Below, one piece after another: positions 26,908 through 35,458 of a stretch of 64,000 nucleotides of DNA (within the stretch, counting starts at the first letter, position 1; each line of letters opens with the position of its first letter). A program made the translations under genes and the position numbers. The stretch comes from Streptomyces hyaluromycini. Lineage in GTDB: Bacteria > Actinomycetota > Actinomycetes > Streptomycetales > Streptomycetaceae. Below the pieces are notes generated by a model. That model worked only from the letters and a program-made list of their open reading frames with translations. It was not told the DNA's origin and ran no database searches. The stretch lies in assembly GCF_002217755.1 (NCBI RefSeq), contig NZ_BCFL01000018.1, positions 620,001 to 684,000 on the forward strand, given 5' to 3'.

Positions 26908-27968
26908 CAGGCGGTCACCCCGTCCCGGGCCCGCAGTTCGGGCAGCACGGTCTTGCCGAACAGCAGCATGTCCTCGTCGTACTCCGGGAAGATCAGCATG
27001 AGCCCGTCCAGGTCGGCCTCGCGCACGATGTACTCGATGTGGTCGGTGACGGTGCTCGCCGATCCCGCGACGTACGGCGTCTGGAACGCGGCCTCCCCGT
27101 CCGCACCCTCGGCCCAGGCGCGGGCCTGTTCCTCGGGGATGCCCCAGGTGCTGCGCATATGGGCGAGGGCCTCCCGGTCCAGGCCGGCGCCCCATGCCCT
27201 GACCTTCTCGGCGGCGAGTTCGTCGGTCTCGTCCTGGACGACGGTGAGCATGGAGTACGTCTTGCAGACCCGGCCGGCCGCCGCCGCCCGTTCGTGGACG
27301 TCCGTCGACAGCATGCGCATCTCGTCGAGGCTCTCGGCGGCGAGGAAGGCACCGTCGGCGTACCGGGCCTGGAAGCGGCGGGCGTCCTCGGAGCGGCCCG
27401 CGTTGATGAGGGTGGGGCGGACGGCCGGATGCGGGCGGGACTCGCAGTCGACGAGGTCGAAGTACGGGGTGTGCAGGGTGACGGAGTCCTCGGCCCACAG
27501 CCGGGTGACCGCCTCCGTCCACAGCTCCGTCATCCGGTAGCGGTCCTCGTGGCTGAGGTCCGGGTCCCACTGGCCGAACTGTTCGAACTCCCCCGCGTAG
27601 GAGCCGTTGACGATGTTCATGCCGGCGCGGCCGCCGGAGATGTCCTGGAGGGTGGCGAACATCTTCGCGGCGACGGCGGGGTTGTGGACGTTGGCGTGCA
27701 GGGTCGCCCAGATCTTCACCCTGCTGGTCGCCTCGGCGAGGGCGGCCATCATGGTCATCGATTCGAGCGAGCGCCCCCAGTGGTCGGTGGTGCCGCCGAA
27801 GCCGCGCCATTTCGCCATCGACATCACGAAGTCGAGGCCGATGGCCTCCGCGTGCACGGCGGCACGCCTGTTCCAGGCGTAGCTCGCCTCGGGGTGGGGG
27901 GCGGTGGTGGAGAGCATCCAGCCGCCGTTCCCGATGGGGAGGAAGATTCCGTACTCTTTGGTGGGCAC
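26907..27968 (-). CDS. LLM-class flavin monooxygenase, RutA-like
   Basis: This 353-residue enzyme is close in pattern to pyrimidine monooxygenase RutA: IFLPIGNGGWMLSTTAPH, then DFVMSMAKWRGFGGTTDHWG, LESMTMMAALAEATSRV, and DISGGRAGMNIVNGSYAGEF. RutA uses FMNH2 and O2 to open the uracil ring, giving ureidoacrylate peracid. The adjacent cysteine hydrolase and flavin reductase mirror RutB and RutF, but other Rut proteins (C, D, E, G) are not present. The GTG at 27968 is preceded by AGGAAAGG; the open frame upstream of it runs through the intergenic repeat and is not native coding. Confidence 0.87.
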   Translation of the reverse strand: MPTKEYGIFLPIGNGGWMLSTTAPHPEASYAWNRRAAVHAEAIGLDFVMSMAKWRGFGGTTDHWGRSLESMTMMAALAEATSRVKIWATLHANVHNPAVAAKMFATLQDISGGRAGMNIVNGSYAGEFEQFGQWDPDLSHEDRYRMTELWTEAVTRLWAEDSVTLHTPYFDLVDCESRPHPAVRPTLINAGRSEDARRFQARYADGAFLAAESLDEMRMLSTDVHERAAAAGRVCKTYSMLTVVQDETDELAAEKVRAWGAGLDREALAHMRSTWGIPEEQARAWAEGADGEAAFQTPYVAGSASTVTDHIEYIVREADLDGLMLIFPEYDEDMLLFGKTVLPELRARDGVTA

Positions 27969-28015
27969 GTTGGGGGCCTTTCCTGCGGTGCGGGTGGGGG
28001 CCGGGGTGGGTCGTC

Positions 28016-28098
28016 GGTCGGGTGCGGCGCCATCGTGGCTGGTCGCGCCCACGCGGCGGAGCCGCACATTGATGCAGCCCCGCGACCCTATGGGGCGC
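28016..28098 (-). repeat. Streptomyces intergenic palindromic repeat, copy 2
   Basis: Read on the minus strand it matches copy 1 (986-1071) closely: GCGCCCCATAGGG, CGCGGGGCTG, GCGGCTCCGCCGC, then CGTGGGCGCGACCAGCCAC and GCACCCGACC. It fills most of the gap between the substrate-binding protein gene and the RutA-like gene. It may therefore act as a partial terminator inside the operon or mark a separate transcript start downstream. The repeat itself is read directly; its role is inferred. Confidence 0.75.
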
Positions 28099-28113
28099 TC
28101 CTGCCGGAGCCTC

Positions 28114-29229
28114 TCAGGAAGCCGGCCAGACGAGCTTGCCGTCCTTGTAGATGTTCTTGACGTACGACGTGTCGAACCATGTCGCGGCCTTGTCGGCGGT
28201 CACGTCGGCCGGCACGATCGCGAACCGGTGCAGCATGGCGACGAGCGCCGTGACGTTCTTCGGGTCGAGGCCGCCGAGCGGCTGTCCGGGCGTCGGGTTG
28301 TCCTTCACCACCTGGGTCTCGGTCTGCCAGATGGTCGCGTTCAGTTTCTTGTCGTACGTCGGTCCCGACAGGCCGGCCGCGTAGCCGACGCACTCGGTGG
28401 TGTGGGCGGTGCTCGCCGCGCAGTAGGCGTAGGCGTGCAGGGCGGCGCGCAGGATGTCCTCGACGGCGTGCGGGTGGGCCTTGGCGAAGGCCGGGTTGAC
28501 CGCCATCGCGCCGAGCGAGCTGGGGACGTCGTAGTCGACCGGCTTCCAGACGGTGACGTCGTGACCGGCCGCCTTGAGCTGGTTGGGTTCGTTGGAGACG
28601 AATCCGGTGAGCGCTTCGAGTCCGCCCTGCTTGCGGGGCAGTACGGAGGGGTCGTAGCCCTCCTTGACCAGCTTGAGCGAGTCCCACTTCACTCCGGCCT
28701 TGACCAGCATCGCCCGGACCGAGGCGGGCACATAGCCCTTGTGGCCGACGGTCCTGCCGTCGAGCTGGGTGAGGTCGGTGATGTCCTTGTTGGTCATCAG
28801 GATGTCGAGGCCGGCGTCGGAGTACGAGGAGACGCCGGTGATGCCGATCCCGTTGGCGCGGGCCTGGATGACGTCCTGTTCGGCGACGGGGCTGACGGTG
28901 GCCTGTCCGCTGGCGAGGAGCTTGGTGTTCTGGGAGGTGTCGCCGGTGCCGGGCTTGAGGGTGACGTCGAGGCAGAGGTCCTTGAAGTAGCCGAGTTTGC
29001 TCGCGGCGATGTATTCGAGGATCGACGCGGACGACTGGTACTGGTAGCCGGAGAGGTAGGTGATCTTCCCGGCGGCCTTGTTCTCGGCGCAGCGGTCGGC
29101 GGAGATCGCGGATCCCTCCGAGCCCTTGGATGTGGTGGCGTCGGATCCCGACCCGCATCCGGCGGCCACGGCCGTCAGGGTGACGGCGGCGAGAGCGGCG
29201 AGGCCGGATCTGGCGAGGCGCGACTGCAT
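28114..29229 (-). CDS. ABC importer substrate-binding lipoprotein (NMT1/SsuA-like)
   Basis: This lipoprotein has 371 residues. The signal sequence ends in lipobox AVAAGCGS, so the mature protein is attached to the outer face of the membrane by a lipid on Cys. The body has the NMT1/THI5 and SsuA-type pattern: SASILEYIAASKLGYFKD, NTKLLASGQATVSPVAEQD, DGRTVGHKGYVPASVRAML and QGGLEALTGFVSNEPNQL. The class binds alkanesulfonates, nitrate, thiamine pyrimidine precursors or similar small anions and heterocycles. With permease and ATPase following upstream in the operon order, it defines the importer for the substrate of the Rut-like enzymes. Confidence 0.88.
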   Translation of the reverse strand: MQSRLARSGLAALAAVTLTAVAAGCGSGSDATTSKGSEGSAISADRCAENKAAGKITYLSGYQYQSSASILEYIAASKLGYFKDLCLDVTLKPGTGDTSQNTKLLASGQATVSPVAEQDVIQARANGIGITGVSSYSDAGLDILMTNKDITDLTQLDGRTVGHKGYVPASVRAMLVKAGVKWDSLKLVKEGYDPSVLPRKQGGLEALTGFVSNEPNQLKAAGHDVTVWKPVDYDVPSSLGAMAVNPAFAKAHPHAVEDILRAALHAYAYCAASTAHTTECVGYAAGLSGPTYDKKLNATIWQTETQVVKDNPTPGQPLGGLDPKNVTALVAMLHRFAIVPADVTADKAATWFDTSYVKNIYKDGKLVWPAS

Positions 29230-29347
29230 GGGTGACTCCAGACTGGCGGTGTCCGCCGGGCGTTGGTGCGTGGGATGGAGGAAGGCACGGGTCGTCGGCG
29301 CCCCGGCCCTCGGGGCCCCGGGCGAGGCGGCGTGGGCGCGGGCCCGG

Positions 29348-30205
29348 TCAGTCGTGCGTGCTGTCGTGCCAGTGCAGGACGCGGCGTTCGACCAGCGTCA
29401 CGGCGAGCAGCAGCAGGACGCCCATGACGGCGAGGACGAGGATCGAGGCGTATACGACCGGGAGCTGGTTCATGGACGAGGCGACGCTGATCACGGTGCC
29501 GAGGCCGCGGGTCGAGCCGGACGCCGACATCTCGGCCACGACGGCGCCGATGATCGACAGCGGGAGGACGATGCGCAGCGCGGCGAACAGGAACGGCAGC
29601 GCGTGGGGGATGCGGACGTACCAGAGCAGTTCGACGCGGCCGGCGTCGATCGTCCGGTACACCTGGAGGACCTGCCGGGGCACCGAGCGCAGTCCGGCGG
29701 CGGTGTTGATGAGGATCGGGAAGAAGCAGATCAGGGCCGCGATGACGAGTTTGGGCAGCGGGCCGAAGCCGAACGCGACGACCAGGGCGGGCGCGATCGC
29801 CACCAGCGGGGTCACGTTGAGGACGACCGCGATCGGCATGACGGCCCGCCGCAGCAGCGGGAGTTCACTCGTCAGCACCGCGAGGACGAACGCGGCGGCG
29901 AACCCCATCCCCAGGCCGGCAGCCGCCTCGCCCAGGGTGACCAGGGCGTTGTCGACGTAGTAGCCGAACTCGGCGGTGAGCGAGGTGCCGATCTTCCCCA
30001 ACGGGGGCAGCAGGTAGGGCAGTTCGTCGGCGCCCCACTGCCACAGCAGGGCGAGCAGTGCCAGCATCACGAGGAGCGGTGCCCAGACGGCGGGGCGGAT
30101 CCAGGCGATCCGGGACTTCGGATGCCGCAGGCTGTAGCGGGACGGTTCGGCGGGCGGTTCGGTCCCGGCGGCGGCCTCGGCGGTACGTTCGTCGGCTACG
30201 GTCAT
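29348..30205 (-). CDS. ABC importer permease (SsuC/ThiX-like)
   Basis: This permease of the BPD_transp_1 family has about 285 residues and six helices. The permease-ATPase contact loop (EAA region) is YRTIDAGRVELLWYVRIPHALPFLFAALRI, cited here only by its ends; it has the conserved Ala/Gly spacing. I chose the ATG at 30205, which has GGGAGG 8 bases upstream. A GTG at 30223 overlapping the ATPase stop (GTGA) would add six residues. It works with the ATPase immediately upstream and the lipoprotein downstream. Confidence 0.88.
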   Translation of the reverse strand: MTVADERTAEAAAGTEPPAEPSRYSLRHPKSRIAWIRPAVWAPLLVMLALLALLWQWGADELPYLLPPLGKIGTSLTAEFGYYVDNALVTLGEAAAGLGMGFAAAFVLAVLTSELPLLRRAVMPIAVVLNVTPLVAIAPALVVAFGFGPLPKLVIAALICFFPILINTAAGLRSVPRQVLQVYRTIDAGRVELLWYVRIPHALPFLFAALRIVLPLSIIGAVVAEMSASGSTRGLGTVISVASSMNQLPVVYASILVLAVMGVLLLLAVTLVERRVLHWHDSTHD

Positions 30206-30219
30206 CGCTCCCGCCTCCC

Positions 30220-31065
30220 TCACGCGGCTTCACTGCGCCAGGCCCGGCGCAGCCGGTCCCGGATCAGGTCCTCGTACTCGTGGAACCGGCGCTCCCCGAA
30301 GAGGCGGTCGCCGCGGGGCCGTTCCAGGTCGACCTCGACGGTGTCGACGATGCGGCCGGGGTGCGGGGCCATCACGACCACGGTGTCGGAGAGCCGGACG
30401 GCCTCGGAGACGGAGTGGGTGACGAACAGGACCGTGGTCTCCAGCTCGTCCCAGAGATCGAGGAGCTGGTCCTGGAGGCTCTCGCGGGTGAACTCGTCGA
30501 GCGCCGAGAAGGGCTCGTCCATGACGAGGACGTCGGGCCGCAGTCCGAAGGCGCGGACGATCGCGGCCCGTTGCCGCATCCCGCCGGACAGCTGGGCGGG
30601 AAGCTTGTGCATGGCCTCCCCGAGACCGGCCTTGACCAGGAGTTCCCGCATGTCCGGAGCGCCGGTCGCCGCGCGTTCGGCGTTGCCCGCGATGCGCTCC
30701 CGGCGGCGCGCCGCACCCTTGTTGATCTTGTGGGGAAGGGTGACGTTCCGCAGCACCGACAGCCAGGGCAGCAGGGCCGGGCTCTGCGGCACCAGGCCGA
30801 TCATCTTGGCGGCACACGCCTCGGCCGGCTCCACCCCGTGCACCCGTACGGTGCCGTGGTCGGGCTCCTCCAGACCGGCCGCGATCCGCAGCAGCGTCGA
30901 CTTGCCGCAGCCGCTGGGCCCGATCAGGCTGACGAAGCGGCCCGCGGGTACCGACAGGTGGACGTCGTCGAGGGCGGTCGTCGCGGACGGCCCGAATCCG
31001 TAGACCCGGCGCACCGACCGCAGGTCGAGTGCTGGCGTACCAGTCACCTTCACGCTCCCATCCAT
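30220..31065 (-). CDS. ABC importer ATPase (SsuB/TauB-like)
   Basis: This ATPase has 281 residues, with Walker A GPSGCGKST, Q-loop VPQSPALLPWLSVLRNV, signature LSGGMRQR, Walker B VLVMDEPFSALDEFTRE and H-loop FVTHSVSEAV. PWLSVLRNVTLP and DEPFSALD are typical of nitrate/sulfonate/taurine-type importers. It is the first gene of the minus-strand operon reaching to 22908. The upstream region 31066-31206 contains a perfect palindrome GCGGAAATCCGC (31131-31142) and a GAAAC-CCCGT-GTTTC inverted repeat near 31164-31178, both candidate operator sites. Confidence 0.92.
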   Translation of the reverse strand: MDGSVKVTGTPALDLRSVRRVYGFGPSATTALDDVHLSVPAGRFVSLIGPSGCGKSTLLRIAAGLEEPDHGTVRVHGVEPAEACAAKMIGLVPQSPALLPWLSVLRNVTLPHKINKGAARRRERIAGNAERAATGAPDMRELLVKAGLGEAMHKLPAQLSGGMRQRAAIVRAFGLRPDVLVMDEPFSALDEFTRESLQDQLLDLWDELETTVLFVTHSVSEAVRLSDTVVVMAPHPGRIVDTVEVDLERPRGDRLFGERRFHEYEDLIRDRLRRAWRSEAA

Positions 31066-31130
31066 GTCGCGAGCACGAAGGCCCGATCCTGGAAGTCGGA
31101 GAGCGTGCGTGGCGAGTGCGGAACTGCCAC

Positions 31131-31178
31131 GCGGAAATCCGCTTAGGTGCCCCCGACAGTAGAAACCCCGTGTTTCAC
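31131..31178 (-). promoter_or_regulatory. Possible operator palindromes upstream of the importer operon
   Basis: GCGGAAATCCGC (31131-31142) is a perfect 12-base palindrome, and GAAACCCCGTGTTTC (31164-31178) is a 5-base-arm inverted repeat. Both lie 65-115 bases upstream of the ATPase start. A TACTGT at 31158-31163 (minus strand) could be a -10 element. No repressor gene is visible nearby. Confidence 0.3.
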
Positions 31179-31206
31179 CCGGTCGCGGCGGTCCGTTTCA
31201 TCGGTT

Positions 31207-31632
31207 TTACGTTCGGCGCGGCAGTGTTACGACGGTGTCGCCGTCGAACACGTAGACCTCGACGCCGAGATCCGCGGCGGCGCGGGCCACCCAGCCGCCC
31301 AGCGCCTGCACGATCACCTCGGTGACGAGGAGGACCGTGCGCTCGGCGGTGGGCACCGAGTTCCTCAGCCAGAGCAGCTTGAACATGTCCGCCATGACCT
31401 TGTTGCGGTAGGCGGGCTTGTAGGCGCCCTGGTTGCAGACGAGTTGGACGAGCACGCGGCCCGAGGCGTCGATCCCCTCGACCTCGACCCGGCTGCCGTC
31501 CGGCAGCATCAGCGGCTTCGGGCGCAGCGCGATGCCGAGCCTCTCGCCGAGGGCGAGCAGCATCCGGCGTTCGACGGAGCCCTCGGCGAACCGGCTCCAC
31601 TCGGTGGGGGCGTCAAGCACTGTCAGGCGCAC
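31207..31632 (-). CDS. Hypothetical protein, possible PD-(D/E)XK fold
   Basis: This 141-residue protein starts MRLTVLDAPTEWSRFAEGS, followed by ERRMLLALGERLGIAL. The central stretch RVEVEGIDASGRVLVQLVC is a strand-turn-strand pattern that resembles restriction-nuclease-like cores. However, the second strand has Q-x-V where an E/D-x-K would be expected, so the site is degenerate or the resemblance is chance. AYRNKVMADMFKLLWLR and a final VYVFDGDTVVTL follow. Homologous-looking proteins occur as single genes in Streptomyces. No partner gene is evident; it lies between the importer promoter and the LuxR gene. Confidence 0.65.
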   Translation of the reverse strand: MRLTVLDAPTEWSRFAEGSVERRMLLALGERLGIALRPKPLMLPDGSRVEVEGIDASGRVLVQLVCNQGAYKPAYRNKVMADMFKLLWLRNSVPTAERTVLLVTEVIVQALGGWVARAAADLGVEVYVFDGDTVVTLPRRT

Positions 31633-31702
31633 GTCCCGGAGTCTAGGAACGTCCCGTTTCGCAGGTGTTTCCTGCTTCGGGCCGGATCCTGCTCCGGGCC
31701 GG

Positions 31703-31742
31703 GGTCAGAAGACGCCGGTCCGGGTCAGAAGATGCCGGTCCG
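31703..31742 (+). repeat. 20-bp tandem duplication across the LuxR stop codon
   Basis: GGTCAGAAGACGCCGGTCCG (31703-31722) is followed directly by the same 20 bases with one change (31723-31742). The second unit contains the last codons and the TGA of the LuxR gene, so a decoy copy of the gene's end lies just past its stop. Confidence 0.75.
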
Positions 31743-32405
31743 GATCGCGTACGCCACGGCCTGGGTTCTGTTCCTGACCCGCAGCCTCTTCACGGCCTCG
31801 TGGATGATGCCCTTGATGGTGCGTTCCGAGTAGCTCATCTTGTCGGCTATCTCGACCGTGTTCATGCCCTCGGAGAGCATGCGGAGCACCTCGATCTCCC
31901 GGACCAGCAGGCCGTCCTTGCGGGACAGGTCGGTGAGGGTCTGCTGCCGCTGCTGGTTGCCCAGTTCGGCGATCAGGTGGGCCACCAGGTCCTCGGGCAT
32001 CCGGCAGTGCCCGGCGCCGGCCTCGACGACGGCGTCGACCAGCCGGTCGAGGTTCAGGTCGCCCCGGTACAGGAAGCTGGTCAGTCCGTACTCGACGGCC
32101 AGCGAGAGCTGCCGCTCGGTGATCCGGTCGGCGATCATCACGACCGGGACGGGTGTGCCGGGGGCGCGGGCGGCGTCCTGCCGCATGACCCTGATCCAGT
32201 GGTCGTCCACGGCGCCCAGCAGGAGGACGGAGACGTCCGCGTCGGGCAGCCCCTGCGCGGCCAGGAGTTTCACGCGTGCGCTCGACTGCAGGTAGGCGCC
32301 GGTGGCGTGTTCCAGGATCGCGTCGCTCGCCCTCAGGACGACGGAGACCGGAACGCTCAGCGCGTCGCACATTCCATCTGCTTGGTTCTCAGGCACGTTC
32401 GGCAC
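31725..32405 (-). CDS. LuxR-family regulator with atypical receiver domain
   Basis: This protein has about 226 residues. The C-terminal LuxR-type HTH is clear: LLVREIEVLRMLSEGMNTVEIADKM, then SERTIKGIIHEAVKRL (cited in parts). The N-terminal 130 residues have a receiver-like alternation (VSVLLLGAV, PVVMIADR, GLTSFLYRG), but the strand expected to carry the phospho-Asp reads LLLGAV, so phosphorylation is unlikely. Placed directly after eccB on the same strand, it may control the secretion locus. I chose the GTG at 32405 because CGGAG lies upstream; GTG codons at 32426 and 32396 are alternatives. Confidence 0.8.
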   Translation of the reverse strand: MPNVPENQADGMCDALSVPVSVVLRASDAILEHATGAYLQSSARVKLLAAQGLPDADVSVLLLGAVDDHWIRVMRQDAARAPGTPVPVVMIADRITERQLSLAVEYGLTSFLYRGDLNLDRLVDAVVEAGAGHCRMPEDLVAHLIAELGNQQRQQTLTDLSRKDGLLVREIEVLRMLSEGMNTVEIADKMSYSERTIKGIIHEAVKRLRVRNRTQAVAYAIRTGIF

Positions 32406-32550
32406 TTTATGGCTCCGGTGAGTCACCGGCTTACGTCAAATGACCCAATGAAACTTACGCCCCTCTGTGCCGATTTGGCGCTCTCTAGTGCCTTTGGGGG
32501 CACGGGAGTTGGGCACGCGACGGCCGAGATGGCCGCGACGGCCGGGACCG

Positions 32551-34038
32551 TCAGCGGGCGGCGCAGCCCGGTGCGGTGCCGGCCGTCGCCTCCCCGGCGA
32601 TCGCGCTCTGCGGGGACAGGTCGGGGCCGGTCGGCAGCATGGCCAGCAGCGCGGAGGGCAGGCCGCGGGCGGCGGACAGGTCGTAGCCGAGGTCCTGGGC
32701 CGCCGCGGCCGACGGGACCAGGTACTTCATCCCGGTCTCGGTGACCAGGTAGGTGGTGTCCCCGACCTGGCCGCCGCCGGCCCCCAGCGCCCGGACCAGG
32801 CTGCCGCCGTCCGGGGGTACGGCCACGGAGTCCACGGGCAGGCAGGCGGTGCCGGCCGGGGTCTTCGCGTGCGCGGGCAGCGCGCCCGCGTCGATCACGG
32901 CGACACCGACCCCGACACCCGCACCGGTGCCGGTTCCCGTGGCGGTCGCGCCGCCGGCCGCCCGCAGCCGTACGCACGCCTCCTGGGTCTGGCTCACCGG
33001 CAGCAGCGCGGGCGGGGTGGCGGGCAGCGCGCGGCCGGCCGTCTCGACGTCCGAATCGCCTTGCACCAGCACCCCGTTGAGTGCGTCGGCGGTGATGGCG
33101 ACGGCGACCGGTGCGGCGCCGCCGTAGGCCTTCTCGCGGACTCCGGGGCCGCTGAGCGACAGGGCCGCCTGGGTGGCGGTGAGCGGGACCAGGCCGGTGC
33201 GCAGGAGCAGGTAGTAGCGCTCGGTGGAGCCGGGGGTGCGGACCACGAAGACCTGGCCGACGCGGGTCTTGCGGCCGTCCAGTGCGGGTCCCGCGGTGCC
33301 CTGGCCCGGGACGGCCGGCGGGGCCAGGTCGGCGCCGGCCGGCAGCGCGTCCAGGAAGGCCGCCGACACCGGCAGCGGGTCGGCGGCGCCGTAGCCGAGC
33401 GCCTCGGCGGTGGCGGTGCCGGACGCCAGCCGGTAGCGGTTGCCGCGCCACACCAGGTAGTCGGTACGGTCCGGGCCGCTGACCAGCAGTGCCTGGCCGG
33501 CGGGCAGCCCGGCGCCGGCGGTCGCGCCGTCCACGACCAGGGTGGTGGCCGGGGTGTGCGCGCTGCTGCCGGTGGTGCGGGTCGAGGCGCACACCTCCCA
33601 GCGGCCGGTGTCGAGACGGTCCGCGGCCGGCAGGGTGTCGGGGGCGCCCGGGATGCCCACCGCGCTGCCGCGGGGCGTGTCGGCGAGCGAGGCGGCGGGG
33701 ACCGTACGGGTGCTCAGGCCGGTGCCGACGATCAGCCGGGCGGAGGCGTAGTTGCGGACCGGGCGCAGCGAACCGTCGTAGAGGTAGCGGTTGCCGGTGC
33801 CGCTCTCCACGACGAGCGTTTTGCCGTCCTGCCAGGCGGTGGAGCCGCCCGGGGAGATGAAGCCGAAGACCAGGAAGCCGATGGCCGCCACCGCGCCGAG
33901 GCCGCCGCCGACGGCCAGGCCGCGGTTGGTCCGGCGGTTGGGGCTCTCCAGGGCGTCGGGGTCGGTGCGCATCAGGCCGGTGGTCAGCCGGGAGACGACG
34001 AAGCGGTGCGCCTGTACTTGCTCGCGCCGGGTCTGCAT
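32551..34038 (-). CDS. eccB: Type VII secretion protein EccB
   Basis: This 495-residue protein starts MQTRREQVQAHRFVVSRLTTGL, the typical cytosolic N-terminus of EccB, with a single transmembrane helix at about residues 43-62 (GAVAAIGFLVFGFISPGG). A long exported domain follows: LIVGTGLSTRTVPAASLAD, YLVWRGNRYRLA and the repeated RYYLLLRTGLVPLTATQAAL type units of the EccB periplasmic fold. EccB is one of the core membrane subunits of the ESX translocon with EccC and EccD. It follows eccD by 16 bases on the same strand, and the LuxR gene lies downstream. Confidence 0.92.
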   Translation of the reverse strand: MQTRREQVQAHRFVVSRLTTGLMRTDPDALESPNRRTNRGLAVGGGLGAVAAIGFLVFGFISPGGSTAWQDGKTLVVESGTGNRYLYDGSLRPVRNYASARLIVGTGLSTRTVPAASLADTPRGSAVGIPGAPDTLPAADRLDTGRWEVCASTRTTGSSAHTPATTLVVDGATAGAGLPAGQALLVSGPDRTDYLVWRGNRYRLASGTATAEALGYGAADPLPVSAAFLDALPAGADLAPPAVPGQGTAGPALDGRKTRVGQVFVVRTPGSTERYYLLLRTGLVPLTATQAALSLSGPGVREKAYGGAAPVAVAITADALNGVLVQGDSDVETAGRALPATPPALLPVSQTQEACVRLRAAGGATATGTGTGAGVGVGVAVIDAGALPAHAKTPAGTACLPVDSVAVPPDGGSLVRALGAGGGQVGDTTYLVTETGMKYLVPSAAAAQDLGYDLSAARGLPSALLAMLPTGPDLSPQSAIAGEATAGTAPGCAAR

Positions 34039-34054
34039 GGTCCCTGTCCCGTCC

Positions 34055-35458
34055 TCAGCCCTTGATCCCGCGCAGGTCCGCGTACACGTCCAGCACCCAC
34101 AGCACCGCCGGCAGCAGCCCGATCGCCGCCGCGGACTGCGCCAGGTCGCCGGCCCGGCCCCAGTACGGCAGCAGCCGGCGGCCCGGCACCGACCACAGCA
34201 CGACCGCGACCACCACCCCGGCCAGCAGCATCGCCACCGCCGTCAGCTGCCCGTTCGCGCCGAGGTGCAGGGCCGCGCACACGGTCAGCAGCACCGCGCC
34301 GAGCGCGCCGGGCACCACCAGCGCGAGGCGCTGCCAGGCGTTGCCGAGGTTGCGGCCGTGCAGCAGGAGCAGCGCGGACAGCAGGCCGCCGGTGAGCAGT
34401 TGCGGGGCCTGCGGGTGCCGGGCGAGTCCGGCGAAGCAGCCGGCGCAGACCAGCCCGGCGGCGAGGTACAGGCCGGTCATCCACTGGTCGGTGGCCGCGG
34501 TACGGGCGGTCAGCTCCGCGCTGGGGTACGGGTCGATGCCCTCCTGCAGCTGCTCGGCGTTGGCCGGCAGCGGGGGCAGCCGCAGCCCGGAGAGGGAGAA
34601 CGAGATCATGGGGACGAAGGCCCCGAAGACCATCACGGGTACGGCCACCCCGGCCGCGGCGCCGTCGACGCCCACGTCCGTCGACAGCATCAGGGCGCCG
34701 CCCAGCAGCCCGGCGACCGCGACCAGCACGCTCGGCGCGAAGGCCACCGGGAGGGTTGCGACGACGGTCATCGCGAGCGCCGTGCAGACGCCCCAGGCCG
34801 CCGCGCCGGCCAGCCAGCGGGCGCCGCTCGCGTGGGTGTCGGCCGTACCGCCCACCAGCAGGGCGCCGCCGAGGGCCGCGAACGGGCCGGTGGCCAGGCC
34901 CAGCAGGACCGCGCTCGGCACGTCGTCGAGCACCCGGGCCGCGGCCCCGGCACCGGCCAGCAGGAGCAGGGTCGCCGCGGCGCACACCGCGGCCCGGCCG
35001 ACGCGGTCGCCGCCGGACAGCCCCAGCACCATGAGCGCACCCAGCAGCACCGCGGCGAGGACCGACCGCAGGGCCCACCGGCTGACCGCGGGCGACCAGG
35101 CGTTGGGCAGTCCGCGGACGGTCGCCGCGACCCCGTCCACCAGGTTGTCGAACCGGACCGGCGGCAGCGCCTCGGTCGCCGGGCGCAGCAACACCACGTC
35201 TCCGTCGTGCAGTTGGAGCGACTGCAGGGTGCCCTCCGGGTCCAGGGGGGCGCCGCCGATGCGCTGCAGTGCCCAGCCGCCGTGTTCGAGTCCGGCCTCG
35301 TGCAGGTCGTCCCCGGCGTAGCCGACGATCACCGGCAGCAGGTCCGCCACCGGGATGTCGGCCGGCACCGCGAGGTCGAGCGACTTCTCCGGCCCCCGAA
35401 CTGTCAGTCGGCACACACCGGTTGTACCAGGCAAGGCCGCCACCGGACTCTCGCTCAT
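34055..35458 (-). CDS. eccD: Type VII secretion integral membrane protein EccD
   Basis: This protein has 467 residues. The N-terminal ~95 residues form a ubiquitin-like domain (CRLTVRGPEKSLDLAVPADIPVADLLP is its first hairpin and helix). About eleven transmembrane helices follow, as expected for EccD, including VSRWALRSVLAAVLLGALMVLGL and the last LAQSAAAIGLLPAVLWVLDVYADL. EccD forms the membrane pore of the ESX core complex. It is divergent from eccC across a 294-base intergenic region that should hold the promoters for both arms. Confidence 0.92.
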   Translation of the reverse strand: MSESPVAALPGTTGVCRLTVRGPEKSLDLAVPADIPVADLLPVIVGYAGDDLHEAGLEHGGWALQRIGGAPLDPEGTLQSLQLHDGDVVLLRPATEALPPVRFDNLVDGVAATVRGLPNAWSPAVSRWALRSVLAAVLLGALMVLGLSGGDRVGRAAVCAAATLLLLAGAGAAARVLDDVPSAVLLGLATGPFAALGGALLVGGTADTHASGARWLAGAAAWGVCTALAMTVVATLPVAFAPSVLVAVAGLLGGALMLSTDVGVDGAAAGVAVPVMVFGAFVPMISFSLSGLRLPPLPANAEQLQEGIDPYPSAELTARTAATDQWMTGLYLAAGLVCAGCFAGLARHPQAPQLLTGGLLSALLLLHGRNLGNAWQRLALVVPGALGAVLLTVCAALHLGANGQLTAVAMLLAGVVVAVVLWSVPGRRLLPYWGRAGDLAQSAAAIGLLPAVLWVLDVYADLRGIKG

